NCBI GenBank assembly: GCA_016868105.1
Contig: VGIA01000019.1
Location: forward strand, 1-33,843
DNA length: 33,843 bases
Direction: 5' to 3'
Source of the DNA: Betaproteobacteria bacterium
GTDB lineage: Bacteria; Pseudomonadota; Gammaproteobacteria; Burkholderiales; SG8-39
This document shows, one piece after another, positions 7,750 to 16,184 of the stretch. The position numbers and the translations under genes were made by a program. Every line of letters begins with the position of its first letter. Position 1 is the first letter of the stretch. The notes below the pieces were generated by a model, which searched no databases, was not told where the DNA came from, and was given only the letters and a program-made list of their open reading frames with translations.

Positions 7750-8559
7750 TCAGGTCTTCCCGCGCCAGGGTACCAGCCTGGTCTCGAGGGCGCGCATGGC
7801 GAGGTCGAACGCATAGGCGACCACGCCAATGACGACGATGCCCATGATGACGATGTCGGTACGCAGGAAGTTGGAAGCGTTGAGCACCATCTGGCCGAGA
7901 CCGGCGGTGGCCGCGACCATCTCGGCGGCGACGAGCGTCGTCCAGCCAAAGCCCACCGCGATGCGCATGCCGGTGAGGATCTCCGGCAGCGCGGCCGGAA
8001 TCACCACGTGGCGTACCACCTGCAGGAAGCTCGCGCCCATCGAGTAGGCGGCGTGGATCTGCTCGATCGAGACCGAGCGCACGCCGGCGCGTGCCGCCAT
8101 GGCGAGCGGCGCGAAGCAGGCGAGGTAGATGAGGATGATCTTCGCCGTCTCGTCGATGCCGAACCAGATCACGATCAGCGGCAGGTAGGACAACGGCGGC
8201 AGCGGCCGGTAGAACTCGATCGGCGGGTCGAACGCACCGCGCGCGATGCGCGAGACGCCCATCGCGATGCCGATGGGGATCGCGGTCACGCAGGCGGCCG
8301 CGAAGGCCGCCAGCACGCGCCACAGGCTCCAGCCGAAGTGATTGACCAGCGGCTCGCCTCCCTGGATCTCGCCGCGGTTGGCATCGAGGAAGGCTTTTGC
8401 GATCGCCTCCGGCGCCGGCAGGTACAGTGGAGCGACCCAGCCCAGGTGGGTTGCCAGCCACCACAGCACGAGCAGCGCCGCGACGGTGATGGCGCTGATC
8501 GCCGTGCTCGGGCCCTCGCCCGGCATGCGGAAGCCGCTGACCGGCCGCGGGTCGCTCAT
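7750..8559 (-). CDS. tauC: Taurine-type ABC transporter permease TauC
   Basis: A 269-residue inner-membrane permease of the SsuC/TauC group. About six hydrophobic segments are visible, starting with [19 protein letters not shown]. The EAA-like cytoplasmic loop that contacts the ATPase reads [25 protein letters not shown] (near residues 180-205). The [17 protein letters not shown] stretch is characteristic of the nitrate/sulfonate/taurine importers. Its ATG overlaps the tauB stop (ATGA). It is the last gene of the run, and no convincing hairpin plus T-run follows before the TetR promoter. Confidence 0.92.
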   Translation of the reverse strand: MSDPRPVSGFRMPGEGPSTAISAITVAALLVLWWLATHLGWVAPLYLPAPEAIAKAFLDANRGEIQGGEPLVNHFGWSLWRVLAAFAAACVTAIPIGIAMGVSRIARGAFDPPIEFYRPLPPLSYLPLIVIWFGIDETAKIILIYLACFAPLAMAARAGVRSVSIEQIHAAYSMGASFLQVVRHVVIPAALPEILTGMRIAVGFGWTTLVAAEMVAATAGLGQMVLNASNFLRTDIVIMGIVVIGVVAYAFDLAMRALETRLVPWRGKT

Positions 8560-9335
8560 GCCGGCGCGCGGTGGATACGCGAGAGTATTTCCTCGCGCAG
8601 GCGGATGAATTCGGGATCGGCCTTCACCCGCCGCGCATCGCGGCTCTTGATGTAGCGGCGCGAAAAATCGACCTCGTAGGTGTGCGCGATGCGTCCCGGC
8701 CCCGGCGTCATGACGATCAGCCGCGTGGCGAGAAACAGCGCTTCCTCCACGCTATGCGTGATGAAGAAGAAGATCTTGCGCGTGGAATGCCAGAGTTCGA
8801 GGATCAGCTCCTGCACCGATTCGCGCGTGAAGGCGTCGAGCGCGCCCATCGGCTCGTCCATCAGCATCACTTCCGGGTCGCTCGCCAGCGCGCGCGCGAT
8901 CCCCACGCGCTGCTGCATGCCGCCGGAGATCTGGTAGATCGGGTGCTCGGCGAAATCCGCCAGACCGACCTGCCGCAGCTTCTCCAGCGCGATGTGCCGG
9001 CGCTCGGCTTGCGGCAGGCCGCGCATGCGCAGGGCGAATTCGACGTTGCCGCGCACCGACAGCCAGGGCATGAGCGCGTGCTTCTGGAACACCACGCCGC
9101 GCTCGCGCCCCGGCCCGGTGACGGCGCGCCCGTCCAGGCGCACCTCGCCCGCCGACGGGACGAGGAAACCGGCGATGCAGTTCAGCAATGTCGTCTTGCC
9201 GCAGCCCGAGGCTCCCAGGGCGACGACGAAATCCCCGGCGTCCATGTCGAGCGACACGCCGGAGAGCGCGAGCGTATGCCGGCCTGCTTGGCCGGCATAG
9301 TTCACGCTGACGTCGCGGACTTCGAGCTGCGCCAA
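8556..9335 (-). CDS. tauB: Taurine-type ABC transporter ATP-binding protein TauB
   Basis: A 259-residue ATPase that powers import through TauC. Walker A is GASGCGKTT (41-49), the Q-loop is FQKHALMPW, the signature is ISGGMQQR (136-143), Walker B is VMLMDEP with D160 and E161, and the H-loop is FFITHS. The best start is TTG at 9335, four bases after the tauA stop, because it gives the normal [13 protein letters not shown]-terminus and there is no in-frame ATG or GTG at a suitable place. A weak ribosome site before the TTG suggests translational coupling with tauA. ATP-binding proteins of the sulfonate, nitrate and taurine systems look alike, so the specificity rests on TauA. Confidence 0.92.
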   Translation of the reverse strand: MAQLEVRDVSVNYAGQAGRHTLALSGVSLDMDAGDFVVALGASGCGKTTLLNCIAGFLVPSAGEVRLDGRAVTGPGRERGVVFQKHALMPWLSVRGNVEFALRMRGLPQAERRHIALEKLRQVGLADFAEHPIYQISGGMQQRVGIARALASDPEVMLMDEPMGALDAFTRESVQELILELWHSTRKIFFFITHSVEEALFLATRLIVMTPGPGRIAHTYEVDFSRRYIKSRDARRVKADPEFIRLREEILSRIHRAPA

Positions 9336-9339
9336 CGCG

Positions 9340-10329
9340 CTACTTCATCGCGCGCTGGATGTAGCTTGCGTTGACGCCCACCGAGTAGTCGGGCAGCGCC
9401 TTTTCCAGCTGCTTTTGCTCGACGAGGAATTGCGCCGTGGCGGCAAACGCCTTGGCCGCGATGCTGTTCTTGCCGCCACCCAGCCACTTGTCGGCCTGCT
9501 CCTTGATCGGCACGTAGGCGTAAAGCGCCATGCCGGCCGGCGTGTCCTCGGGTTTGGCGCCGCTCCACTTGGCGACCGCCTTCACTTCCGCCGAGTCCTT
9601 CGTCCACTTGGCCTTGTTCTTGCGATAGGACTCGTCGTGCGCGGCCATGATCTTCACCAGCGCGACGATGAACTCCTGGTTGCCCTTGGCCCAGTCCTTG
9701 TTCGCCGCGACGGCGTCGAAGGTGGCCTTGCCCGTCTTCGCGGTGATCTGGCCGGAGGTGATCACCACCTTGCCGTTGCCCTTCACCTTGGTGAGCACCG
9801 GATCCCAGATGTAGGTGGCGTCGAGGTCGCCGCGATCCCAGGCGGCGGCGATCTCCGGCGGGCGCATGTTGAGGAACTTGACGTCAGCGGCCTTGAGCTT
9901 CGCCATCTCAATCGCCACCATGGCGTGGAAGTGGCCGGTCGAGGCGAAGGGCGTCGCCACGCGCTTGCCCTTGAGGTCCTCGATCTTGTTGATGCCCGAG
10001 CCGTTGCGCGCCACCAGCGCCTCGGCATCGCCGATGTCGTCTAGGATCCAGAACAGCTCAAGCGGCAGCCCGCGCGAGATGCCGGCGGCAAGGGGCGCTG
10101 AGCCCAGCTCGCCCACCTGCACCTGGCCGGAGGCCATCGCCTTGATCACTTCACCGCCGCCGCCGAACTGCTTCCAGTTGATCTTGTAGCCGGTCGCTTT
10201 CTCGATTTCCTTGGACTCCTGCGCCACGCGGTAGGGCACCAGCATGTCCTGGTAGGCGATCGTGACCTCCTTCTGCGCCAACGCGCTGCCGGCGAACGCG
10301 AGGGCCAGTACGGCCAGTTTACGTTTCAT
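9340..10329 (-). CDS. tauA: Taurine ABC transporter periplasmic binding protein TauA
   Basis: A 329-residue periplasmic receptor with a signal peptide at about residues 1-18 ([18 protein letters not shown]). The mature protein carries blocks typical of taurine-binding proteins: [67 protein letters not shown] and [15 protein letters not shown]. These match TauA rather than the alkanesulfonate receptor SsuA as I know the families. An AGGAGGAGA ribosome site precedes the ATG. It lies 22 bases after the aminotransferase gene, so uptake and deamination of the same compound are probably coexpressed. Confidence 0.93.
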   Translation of the reverse strand: MKRKLAVLALAFAGSALAQKEVTIAYQDMLVPYRVAQESKEIEKATGYKINWKQFGGGGEVIKAMASGQVQVGELGSAPLAAGISRGLPLELFWILDDIGDAEALVARNGSGINKIEDLKGKRVATPFASTGHFHAMVAIEMAKLKAADVKFLNMRPPEIAAAWDRGDLDATYIWDPVLTKVKGNGKVVITSGQITAKTGKATFDAVAANKDWAKGNQEFIVALVKIMAAHDESYRKNKAKWTKDSAEVKAVAKWSGAKPEDTPAGMALYAYVPIKEQADKWLGGGKNSIAAKAFAATAQFLVEQKQLEKALPDYSVGVNASYIQRAMK

Positions 10330-10351
10330 GCTTCTCTCCTCCTGGGTTGGA

Positions 10352-11695
10352 CTACAGCGCCTTCAGCACGGCGCGAAGTTTTTCGGTCATTTCGTCGATG
10401 TGCGACTTCTCCGCCACCAGCGGCGGGGCGATGATGCCGGCGTCGCCCGTGGTCTTGATGTGCATGCCGGCATCGAACAGCTGCTTCTGCCACCGGTGCC
10501 CGCGCCGGCCGGGCGCGCCATCGGGCGCGACCTCGATGCCGGCGAGAAAACCGCAGCCGCGGATGTCGCTGACAACCGCGGCATCGCGCAACGACCACAT
10601 GGCGTCGAGAAAGTAGGGCGAGAGCGCCGCGGCGCGCTCGAACAGCCGCTCGTCGCGGTAGATGTCCTGCGCCGCGAGCGCCGCCGCGCAGGCCACCGGG
10701 TGCGCCGACCAGGTATAGCCGTGGAAGAACTCGATCGCGCCCTCGGGGGCGGCGGCCATCAGCGTGTCGTGGATCTCGCGCCGCGCCGCCACCGCTGCCA
10801 TCGGTACCGCGCCGTTGGTGATCGCCTTGGCCATGGTGACGATGTCCGGGGTCACGCCGAAGCTCTGCGCGCCGAAGGGCGCGCCGGTGCGGCCAAAGCC
10901 GCAGATCACCTCGTCGAAGACGAGCAGGATGCCGTGCGCGTCGCAGATCGCGCGCAGGCGCTCCAGGTATCCGCGCGGCGGCACCAGCACCCCGGTGGAG
11001 CCGGCGACCGGTTCCACCACGCAGGCTGCGATGTTCTCCGCGCCGTGCAGCTGCACGAGGCGCGCCAGATCCTCGGCGAGCTCGGCGCCGCGCGGCGGCT
11101 GCCCGCGCTCGAAGCGATTCTCCGCGAGCCAGGTGTGACGCATGTGCGCGACCGCGCCCGGCACGCCGGCGAAGGCGCGCCGGTTGTTGACTATGCCCGA
11201 AAGCGCGATGCCGCCGAAGTTGACGCCGTGGTAGGCGCGCTCGCGCGAGATGAAGAGCTGGCGTGTGCCCTCCTTCTTCGCGCGGTGGTACGCGAGCGCG
11301 AGCTTCATCGCCGTGTCGACCGCCTCCGACCCGGAGTTGACGAAGAACACCCGATCCAGGCCCGCAGGCAGGATCGCCGCGAGGCGGTTGGCGAGCTCGA
11401 AGGCCTTCGGGTGGCTGCGCAGGAAGTTCGGCGTGTAGTCCAGCTCCAGCAGCTGGCGGTGCACGGCCTCGGCAATTTCGCGCCGACCGTGTCCCGCCGC
11501 GCAGGTGAACAGGCCCGAAGAGCCGTCGAGCACCTTGCGCCCATCCGGCGTCCAGTAATACATGCCCTCGGCGCGCGCGACGAGCTTGGGCTCCTGCTTG
11601 AACTCGCGGTTGGGGGTGAAGGGCAGCCAGTGCGCCTCCATCGACGGCGCGGCGGGGGCGGGGGCGAGGGCGGTGCTCCTGGGAAGCGCGGACAT
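10352..11695 (-). CDS. Omega-amino acid:pyruvate aminotransferase, candidate taurine:pyruvate aminotransferase
   Basis: A 447-residue class III PLP enzyme. The substrate and cofactor motifs are FFVNSGSEAVDTAMK, ERAYHGVNFGG, DEVICGFGRTGAPFG with D261 at the pyridine nitrogen, and MAKAITNGAVPM with the Schiff-base lysine K290. The sequence resembles beta-alanine:pyruvate (omega-amino acid) aminotransferases more than the first-described Tpa. Omega-transaminases of this class accept hypotaurine or taurine in some bacteria. Placement directly before tauABC argues that it turns taurine plus pyruvate into sulfoacetaldehyde plus alanine; beta-alanine is the main alternative. The ATG at 11695 has an AGGGAG ribosome site. 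An earlier in-frame start would run into the citrate synthase gene. Confidence 0.88.
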   Translation of the reverse strand: MSALPRSTALAPAPAAPSMEAHWLPFTPNREFKQEPKLVARAEGMYYWTPDGRKVLDGSSGLFTCAAGHGRREIAEAVHRQLLELDYTPNFLRSHPKAFELANRLAAILPAGLDRVFFVNSGSEAVDTAMKLALAYHRAKKEGTRQLFISRERAYHGVNFGGIALSGIVNNRRAFAGVPGAVAHMRHTWLAENRFERGQPPRGAELAEDLARLVQLHGAENIAACVVEPVAGSTGVLVPPRGYLERLRAICDAHGILLVFDEVICGFGRTGAPFGAQSFGVTPDIVTMAKAITNGAVPMAAVAARREIHDTLMAAAPEGAIEFFHGYTWSAHPVACAAALAAQDIYRDERLFERAAALSPYFLDAMWSLRDAAVVSDIRGCGFLAGIEVAPDGAPGRRGHRWQKQLFDAGMHIKTTGDAGIIAPPLVAEKSHIDEMTEKLRAVLKAL

Positions 11696-11717
11696 GGAAT
11701 TTCTCCCTGCGCGGTGG

Positions 11718-12863
11718 CTAGCCGCGCCCATCGAGCGGCACGTAGGGGCGCGGCTCCGGGCCATTATACATAGTCAGCGGGCGGATGAGGATGTTGTTCT
11801 CAGTCTGCTCCAGCACCGACACCGCCCAGCCGGGCACGCGGCCGATGGCGAAGATCGGCACGAACAGGTCCGGCGGGATGCCGTTCAGGTAGTAGACCAC
11901 GCCGGCGTAGAAATCCACGTTCACGTTGACGCCGTGGCGCGCGTAGGGCTTCATCGCCGCGACCAGGGCCTCGAGGATCTGGTACCACTGCGGCTGGCCC
12001 ATCTCGATCGATAGTTTCTCTACGCCCGCGCGCATGTGGCGCGCGCGCGGGTCCTCGGCGCGGTAGACGCGGTGGCCGAAGCCCATCACCGCCTCCTTCG
12101 CGGCGCGCTTGCGCTTCACGTACTCCGCGGCTTGCGACGCCTCGCCGATCTCCTTCGCCATGTGCATGACGTTCTCCGCGGCGCCGCCGTGCGCGGGGCC
12201 GGAGAGCGCGGCGATCGCCGCGGTCACCGCCGAATGCAGGTCGGCGTCGGTGCCCGCCACCACGCGCGCGGTGAAGGTGGAGGCGTTCGAGCCGTGCTCG
12301 GCGTGCAGGATCATGTCGGTGTCCATGAGCCGCGCCGTGTCTTCGCCCGGGCGCCTGCCCTGCAGCATCCAGAGGAAGTTCGCCGCGTGCCCCAGCGCCG
12401 GGTCGGGCGCGACCGGCGCGCGGCCGTTGCGGATGTGCTCGTGCGCGGCGACGATCATCGGCACCTGCGAGGTCAGCCGGATGCCCTTGCGCAGGGTCGC
12501 CGCCGCCGACTTGTCGGCGGTGTCCGGGTCGAAGGCGGCGAGCGCCGAGACCGCCGTGCGCAGCACGTCCATGGGGTGCGCGTTGCGAACCGTCCTGATG
12601 ATTTCAAGGATGTCCCTGGGAAGCGTGCGGGCAGATCTGAGTTCGTTGGTGAACGCTTCAAGCTGGTTCCGCGCAGGAAGCTCCCCCTTCAGGAGCAGGA
12701 AACAGGTTTCCTCGAAAGTGGATTGCTGGGCGAGGTCGTGGATCGAATAGCCGCGGTAGCGCAGCTCACCCGCGCGGCCGTCGATGTAGCAGACCTTGGA
12801 GCGGTCGAAGTAGACGCCCTTCAAGCCGCGGTGGATCTCGATCTTCTCCGGGGTGTCGCTCAT
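11718..12863 (-). CDS. Citrate synthase / 2-methylcitrate synthase family protein
   Basis: A 381-residue short-form citrate synthase that would condense acetyl-CoA or propionyl-CoA with oxaloacetate. The catalytic residues are present: H225 in SGPAHGGAAE, H264 in GFGHRVYR and D317 in NVNVDFYAG, with the HAEHGSNAS helix at about 187-194. The N-terminus (HRGLKGVYFDRSKVCYIDG) is typical of secondary citrate or methylcitrate synthases rather than the long main GltA. It is 22 bases upstream of the aminotransferase and follows an SDR remnant. No prpB or prpD is near, which argues against a methylcitrate cycle. A role in consuming acetyl-CoA from sulfonate breakdown is a guess. The ribosome site is weak. 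Confidence 0.88.
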   Translation of the reverse strand: MSDTPEKIEIHRGLKGVYFDRSKVCYIDGRAGELRYRGYSIHDLAQQSTFEETCFLLLKGELPARNQLEAFTNELRSARTLPRDILEIIRTVRNAHPMDVLRTAVSALAAFDPDTADKSAAATLRKGIRLTSQVPMIVAAHEHIRNGRAPVAPDPALGHAANFLWMLQGRRPGEDTARLMDTDMILHAEHGSNASTFTARVVAGTDADLHSAVTAAIAALSGPAHGGAAENVMHMAKEIGEASQAAEYVKRKRAAKEAVMGFGHRVYRAEDPRARHMRAGVEKLSIEMGQPQWYQILEALVAAMKPYARHGVNVNVDFYAGVVYYLNGIPPDLFVPIFAIGRVPGWAVSVLEQTENNILIRPLTMYNGPEPRPYVPLDGRG

Positions 12864-12864
12864 G

Positions 12865-12957
12865 GTTCCATCCCGCTGAAAAACCGCCCTCCACGAAGAG
12901 TACCCCTCCGGTGACGGAGTTGCTAGCCCGGCCGGCGAGGAAGGTGCTGGGCGGCCA
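12865..12957 (-). pseudogene. C-terminal remnant of a short-chain dehydrogenase
   Basis: Read on the minus strand, this gap encodes STFLAGRASNSVTGG followed by VLFVEGGFSAGW. That is the last helix and strand of a classical SDR, whose normal form is xFLAS-x-ASxxTGxxLxVDGGFxxG. No Rossmann fold, active site or start codon is left, and the frame has lost its stop and runs out of frame into the citrate synthase start. It looks like the tail of a deleted SDR gene that once lay between dctM and the citrate synthase. Confidence 0.6.
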
Positions 12958-12971
12958 TCGCTGTCCTGCGG

Positions 12972-14291
12972 CTACTTGCCGTACAGAACGCCCGGCAGCC
13001 ACAGCACCAGCTGCGGGAACAGGATCACGAGCGCGAGCCCGATCAGCTGGATCATCATGAACTGGAACATGCCGATGTAGATGTCGCTCAACTGCCAATG
13101 GGGCGCCACGCCCTTCAGGAAGTAGGCCGACAGCGCCACCGGCGGCGAGAGCCACGCGGTCTGCAGGTTGACCGCGATCAGGATCGCGAACCAGGTCATG
13201 TCGAACCCGAGCTGCTTCACCATCGGCAGCACGATCGGCACGAAGATGAGCACGATCGGCACCCACTCGAGCGGCCAGGCCAGGAGGAAGATCGCCGCCA
13301 TGATGATCACCAGGATCACGTACTTGTTCAGCTCCAGCCCCAGCAGCGCCTGCGACAGGACCTCGGGCGTGCCGAGCCGCGAGAACACGCCGCCGAAGAA
13401 GTTCGACGCCGCGACCAGGAACAGGATCATGCAGGACACCTCGATCGTCTTCAGGACCGAGTTGTAGAGCAGCGGCCAGGTGAGGCGCCGGTACAGGATG
13501 ACGAGCGTGAGCGAACCGAACGCGCCGAGCGCGGCGCCCTCGGTCGGCGTGGCCACGCCGCCGAGGATCGCGCCCAGCGAGCACGCGAGCAGCACCGAGA
13601 TCGGGATCATGCCTTTCACGAACTCGACGAGCAGAGAGCCGACGTTCGCCGCGCGCTCTTGCGCAGAGAGTGCCGGGCCGAGCGAAGGATTCAGGTAGCA
13701 GCGCGCGAGCGCGTAGGCCGCGTACATCGCCGCGAGCATGATCCCGGGGATGAGGGCCCCCGCATACAGGTCGGTCACCGGAATTCCCATGACCGGCCCC
13801 ATCACCACCAGCATGACGCTGGGCGGGATGAGGATACCAAGGGTACCTCCGGCGGTGATGATGCCGGCCGACAGGCTGACGTCGTACTTCGAGCGGTCCA
13901 TGGAGCGCGCCGCCATGATGCCGAGCAGCGTCACCGACGCGCCGACGATGCCGCTCGCCGCGCCGAACAGGGTAGCGACGAACATGCACGACAGGTAGAG
14001 CGACCCGTTCAGGCCGCCGAGCATCTTCTGCATGACGAGGAAGAGGCGCTCCATCAGCCCGGCGCGCTCGAGCAGCAGGCCCATGAAGATGAAGAGCGGC
14101 ACCTGAGCAAGCGTCTGCTCCTTCATGGTCGCGAAGGTCTGGAAGAGCAGCAGGTGGAACACGGTGTCGCCGAAGCCCCAGTAGCCGAAGCCCAGGCCGA
14201 GGAAGATCAGCGTGAACGCGATCGGGAAGCCGATGAAGATGGAGGCGATGAGCGCAACCAGCATCCATCCGCCGATGACCTCGGGGGTCAC
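12972..14291 (-). CDS. dctM: TRAP transporter large permease DctM
   Basis: A 439-residue inner-membrane protein with about twelve hydrophobic segments, the sodium-coupled channel subunit of a TRAP transporter. Family blocks include PLFIFMGLLLERAGLMERLF, GASGIVGASVTLLGIMA, AGGTLGILIPPSVMLVVMG and PTEGAALGAFGSL. The start is GTG at 14291, overlapping the dctQ stop (GTGA). The length is normal. It works with DctQ and the DctP receptor two genes upstream. The imported compound is an organic anion of unknown identity. Confidence 0.95.
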   Translation of the reverse strand: MTPEVIGGWMLVALIASIFIGFPIAFTLIFLGLGFGYWGFGDTVFHLLLFQTFATMKEQTLAQVPLFIFMGLLLERAGLMERLFLVMQKMLGGLNGSLYLSCMFVATLFGAASGIVGASVTLLGIMAARSMDRSKYDVSLSAGIITAGGTLGILIPPSVMLVVMGPVMGIPVTDLYAGALIPGIMLAAMYAAYALARCYLNPSLGPALSAQERAANVGSLLVEFVKGMIPISVLLACSLGAILGGVATPTEGAALGAFGSLTLVILYRRLTWPLLYNSVLKTIEVSCMILFLVAASNFFGGVFSRLGTPEVLSQALLGLELNKYVILVIIMAAIFLLAWPLEWVPIVLIFVPIVLPMVKQLGFDMTWFAILIAVNLQTAWLSPPVALSAYFLKGVAPHWQLSDIYIGMFQFMMIQLIGLALVILFPQLVLWLPGVLYGK

Positions 14292-14875
14292 TTCGCGTTG
14301 CCTTCACTCGGCAGTTCGTCGGCGAGCGCTTCCTCAATCGAGCGCTGCTTGGTCAGCCATGCGCCAGTGCGGATCGCATGCACGCACTTGAGGAACTCGG
14401 ACGCGCCCTGCAGGAGCAGCAGGCCCAGCGCGACCGGCAGCACCGACTTGAGCGGGTACAGCGGCGGCATCCAGGCGCTGGCCATCGCGCGCTCCTGCCG
14501 CTGCCAGGACAGGATCGCCCAGTCCACCGACAGCCAGAAGAAGATGGCGATGCCGGGAAAAAAGAGGAACAGGTAGCAGAACGCGTCCACCGAGGCCTGT
14601 ACCTTCACCGGCCACTTCTGGTAGAGGAAATCGGTGCGGATGTGCGAGCCGCGGTACAGCGTGTAGGCGGCCCCCAGCATGAACAGCGCCCCGTAGAGCA
14701 TGTACGAGAGGTCGAAGGCCCAGTACGTCGGCTTCACCAGGTAGCGCATCGCGATTTCCCAGGTCATCACGAAGATCAGCGGAATCACCAGCCATCCCGC
14801 GATGCGGCCAGACCAGTCGCTGATCGCGTCGATGCCGCGGGTTACGCGCACCAGGGCGCCCGATTCGGTTCTCAT
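14288..14875 (-). CDS. dctQ: TRAP transporter small permease DctQ
   Basis: A 195-residue membrane protein with four hydrophobic segments: WLVIPLIFVMTWEIAMRY, SYMLYGALFMLGAAYTLY, FCYLFLFFPGIAIFFWLSV and VLPVALGLLLLQGASEFLK. The GSHIRTDFLYQ loop between the second and third is the usual TRAP-Q feature. The ATG at 14875 has a GGGGAGGG ribosome site placed directly after the T-run of the terminator-like hairpin, so the message that reads through the hairpin starts translation here. It is coupled to dctM by overlap. Confidence 0.93.
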   Translation of the reverse strand: MRTESGALVRVTRGIDAISDWSGRIAGWLVIPLIFVMTWEIAMRYLVKPTYWAFDLSYMLYGALFMLGAAYTLYRGSHIRTDFLYQKWPVKVQASVDAFCYLFLFFPGIAIFFWLSVDWAILSWQRQERAMASAWMPPLYPLKSVLPVALGLLLLQGASEFLKCVHAIRTGAWLTKQRSIEEALADELPSEGNAK

Positions 14876-14886
14876 GCACCCTCCCC

Positions 14887-14916
14887 AAAAAAACGGGCGG
14901 CCTGGCGGCCGCCCGT
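14887..14916 (-). terminator. Intrinsic terminator or attenuator between dctP and dctQ
   Basis: On the minus strand the transcript would fold ACGGGCGGCC / GCCA loop / GGCCGCCCGT, a perfect ten-pair GC-rich stem, followed by a run of seven T. The arms are 14907-14916 and 14893-14902. It lies in the 61-base gap after the dctP stop. It should let far more dctP (receptor) than dctQM (permease) message accumulate, and it reduces transcription of every gene downstream in the run. Confidence 0.85.
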
Positions 14917-14936
14917 ACCGGTTCGCTGCCGGCGGG

Positions 14937-16049
14937 CTACTTGCCGCCCTTCAGGTGCGCCTCGGCGACCGACGTGTTCAGCTTCTGGATGCTGAGCCAG
15001 TAGGGCACCGTGTCCTTGGCGAATGCGGTCTGCGAATCAAGCACCTTCTTGAAGAACGCGTTCTTTGACGCAGTCTCGGCGTAGACCTTCTTCGCCGCCG
15101 CCGTGTACGCCGTGAAGTAATCCTGCGGCGTGTCGTGCGCCTGCACGCCGTGCTTGGTCTTGAGCTCGATCAGCGCCAGTGTGTTGGCGCGGATGCGATA
15201 CGCCATGGTGTCCATGAGGGACGCCATCGCCGCGGTCTCGAAGATCGCCTGCACGTCCTTCGGCAGCTTGTTCCAGAAGTTCTTGTTGATGTAGATGTCT
15301 GCGTTGACGACGTTCTGGTGCAGGCCCTGCAGGTAGTAATGCTTGAACGCCCGCTGAAAGCCGTAGGCGATATCGGTCACCGGGCAGCACCATTCCGCGC
15401 CGTCGAGCACACCGCGCTCGGCCGAGGGAATGATCTCGCCCCCGGGCAGGAACACCGCCGGCACGCCCATTTCCTTGTAGATCGCGCCCGGGATCCCCGG
15501 CGGGGTGCGGAAGCGGCGCTTCTTCAGGTCTTCGACGCTCTTGATCGGCTCCTTGAACCAGCCCAGCGCCTCGGGGCCGACCGACTGCACCATGAAGCCG
15601 ACCACGTTCATCTTCAGATGCTGGTCCCACATCTCGCGGTACAGGTCCCTGCCGCCGCCGTGGAAGAACCACGAGAGCCAGGCCATCTGGTCCATGCCCA
15701 CGCCGGAGCCCGCCGAGGGCGAGCCGAACAGCGTCGCGGCGGGGTGCTTGCCGGTCCAGTAGTGTGTCCACGCGAAGCCGGCTTCGACCAGGCCCTTGTC
15801 CACCGCGTCGAGCGTCTCGGCGGTGCCGACCACTGCGCCGTCGGCCAGCACCTCGATCTTGAGGCGGCCGTTGGTCATCGCCTCCATGCGCTTGGAGAAC
15901 TCCTGCAACAGCTTGAACTCGTCGGCCGATGCCGGCACCACGGTCTGCAGCCGCATGCGATGGGTCTGCGCAAGCGCGAGGCCCGGCAGCAGCGCGGCCA
16001 GGAGCGCGAGCGCGGCCGCGCGGCGCATCCAGCTAGTGAACCGATCCAT
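14937..16049 (-). CDS. dctP: TRAP transporter substrate-binding protein DctP
   Basis: A 370-residue periplasmic receptor with a signal peptide at about residues 1-27 (twin arginine-like basic start, then AAALALLAALLPGLALAQ). The conserved ligand-carboxylate arginine is R181 in KRRFRTPPGIPGAIYKEMG. The LPGGEIIPSAERGVLDGAEW stretch resembles TakP-like receptors for keto acids or other small anions. The ATG at 16049 has an AAGGGGAC ribosome site; an upstream in-frame start would lie inside the promoter region. It is transcribed divergently from the LacI gene. A sulfonate, hydroxy acid or keto acid ligand would all fit. Confidence 0.92.
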   Translation of the reverse strand: MDRFTSWMRRAAALALLAALLPGLALAQTHRMRLQTVVPASADEFKLLQEFSKRMEAMTNGRLKIEVLADGAVVGTAETLDAVDKGLVEAGFAWTHYWTGKHPAATLFGSPSAGSGVGMDQMAWLSWFFHGGGRDLYREMWDQHLKMNVVGFMVQSVGPEALGWFKEPIKSVEDLKKRRFRTPPGIPGAIYKEMGVPAVFLPGGEIIPSAERGVLDGAEWCCPVTDIAYGFQRAFKHYYLQGLHQNVVNADIYINKNFWNKLPKDVQAIFETAAMASLMDTMAYRIRANTLALIELKTKHGVQAHDTPQDYFTAYTAAAKKVYAETASKNAFFKKVLDSQTAFAKDTVPYWLSIQKLNTSVAEAHLKGGK

Positions 16050-16079
16050 GTTGTCCCCTTTTGTTGACTGGTCAAAGAA

Positions 16080-16093
16080 TGAAACCGCTTGCA
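16080..16093. promoter_or_regulatory. LacI-family operator O1
   Basis: TGAAACCGCTTGCA matches the LacI/GalR-family consensus TGNAANCGNTTNCA at every fixed position. It begins one base after the predicted dctP -10 box and so covers the expected transcription start. Binding there should repress the TRAP operon. Confidence 0.8.
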
Positions 16094-16094
16094 A

Positions 16095-16123
16095 AGACTA
16101 TTTTAGGGGTTCGTCATAGTCAA
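16095..16123 (-). promoter_or_regulatory. Candidate dctP (TRAP operon) promoter
   Basis: On the minus strand TTGACT (16123-16118), a 17-base spacer and TAGTCT (16100-16095) form a plausible sigma70 promoter with a strong -35 and weak -10 box. The start point would fall within operator O1, about 35-40 bases before the dctP ATG. Confidence 0.5.
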
Positions 16124-16146
16124 GCTGCGGTGCAACAGAAAGCAAC

Positions 16147-16160
16147 TGCAAACGTTTTCA
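16147..16160. promoter_or_regulatory. LacI-family operator O2
   Basis: TGCAAACGTTTTCA is a second exact match to TGNAANCGNTTNCA. It lies 67 bases from O1 centre to centre and 25 bases before the LacI start codon. It probably serves autoregulation, and with O1 could support a repression loop across the divergent region. Confidence 0.8.
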
Positions 16161-16184
16161 TCGGCAGTGCTAGAGTTGCCCCCG

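Noticed and set aside
7750-10329. Reading the ABC transporter as an alkanesulfonate (SsuABC) or nitrate system
   Set aside because: The receptor carries TauA-type blocks and no ssuD or ssuE monooxygenase is nearby; the aminotransferase fits taurine better.
12766-14337. Minus-strand open frame spanning dctM in another frame
   Set aside because: Most of it is an out-of-frame shadow of dctM; only the short SDR-like tail in 12865-12957 was kept as a remnant.
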